Program-made: the position numbers and the translations under genes
The notes under the pieces: generated by a model
The model's input: the letters and a program-made list of their open reading frames with translations, nothing else
Databases searched by the model: none
What the model was told of the DNA's origin: nothing
In this document: positions 5,527 to 5,575 of the stretch, one piece after another
Layout of the letters: each line of letters begins with the position of its first letter
Position numbering within the stretch: the stretch's first letter is position 1
Assembly (NCBI GenBank): GCA_929200485.1
Contig: CAKMZU010000240.1
Coordinates: 1-5,575 of the forward strand
DNA length: 5,575 nucleotides
Direction of reading: 5' to 3'
Origin: an uncultured Gammaproteobacteria bacterium
Lineage (GTDB): Bacteria; Pseudomonadota; Gammaproteobacteria; Pseudomonadales; DT-91

Positions 5527-5575
5527 TACTTCGTTTCACAGCATTTGTCTGGTTCAGCAGTCACAGATTTTTCTG

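Larger units (their letters stand above)
5342..5575. other. AT-rich region upstream of the hydrolase gene, no convincing gene
   Basis: These 234 bases have about 27-30% GC in the two 60-base lines counted. They should contain the promoter of the minus-strand hydrolase gene, but I find no -35/-10 pair good enough to place. No tRNA, rRNA or known coding motif is visible. Confidence 0.5.

Noticed and set aside
5564..5575. Small palindrome CAGATTTTTCTG at the right edge
   Set aside because: Only four base pairs are visible and the window ends there; it may be part of a longer hairpin but cannot be judged.

Overview
The window looks like chromosomal DNA from a Gammaproteobacterium-like organism with mid-range GC (mid-40s % in sampled stretches of the left part). 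This rests on TAAGGAG-type gene junctions and the style of the proteins; no taxonomic marker gene is present. Positions 1-4259 carry a plus-strand catabolic operon. From 4322 to the right edge the DNA is AT-richer (about 27-37% GC in several sampled 60-base lines) and looks like accessory DNA.

Layout: (1) 1-810, the 3'-terminal two thirds of an acyl-CoA dehydrogenase (ACAD) gene cut by the window edge; (2) 822-1877, a second, divergent ACAD-like subunit; (3) 1889-3043, a thiolase closely resembling the FadA6 type of steroid ring catabolism; (4) 3089-3373, a small exported, cysteine-rich protein of unknown function that does not belong to any beta-oxidation family; (5) 3375-4259, a short-chain dehydrogenase of the HSD17B4/MFE-2-like 3-hydroxyacyl-CoA type; (6) 4322-5341 on the minus strand, an exported serine alpha/beta-hydrolase-like protein with a strongly acidic, repeat-containing tail; (7) 5342-5575, an AT-rich stretch with no convincing gene.

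How the genes fit together: the two ACAD proteins carry complementary halves of the usual FAD/active-site motif set, the pattern known from the alpha2-beta2 heterotetrameric ACADs of steroid degradation. With the FadA6-like thiolase and the 3-hydroxyacyl-CoA dehydrogenase they make an incomplete beta-oxidation module; the enoyl-CoA hydratase is missing and may lie outside. Catabolism of a steroid-derived acyl-CoA (C/D-ring remnant or side chain) is the best inference, but the substrate is not proven by sequence.

The most unusual part is the junction between thiolase and dehydrogenase. A 12-bp hairpin (3052-3087) buries the ribosome binding site of the small exported cysteine-rich protein. That protein's stop codon is one base from the dehydrogenase start, whose own ribosome binding site lies inside the small gene. 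The arrangement suggests translational control of the small protein and, by coupling, of the dehydrogenase.
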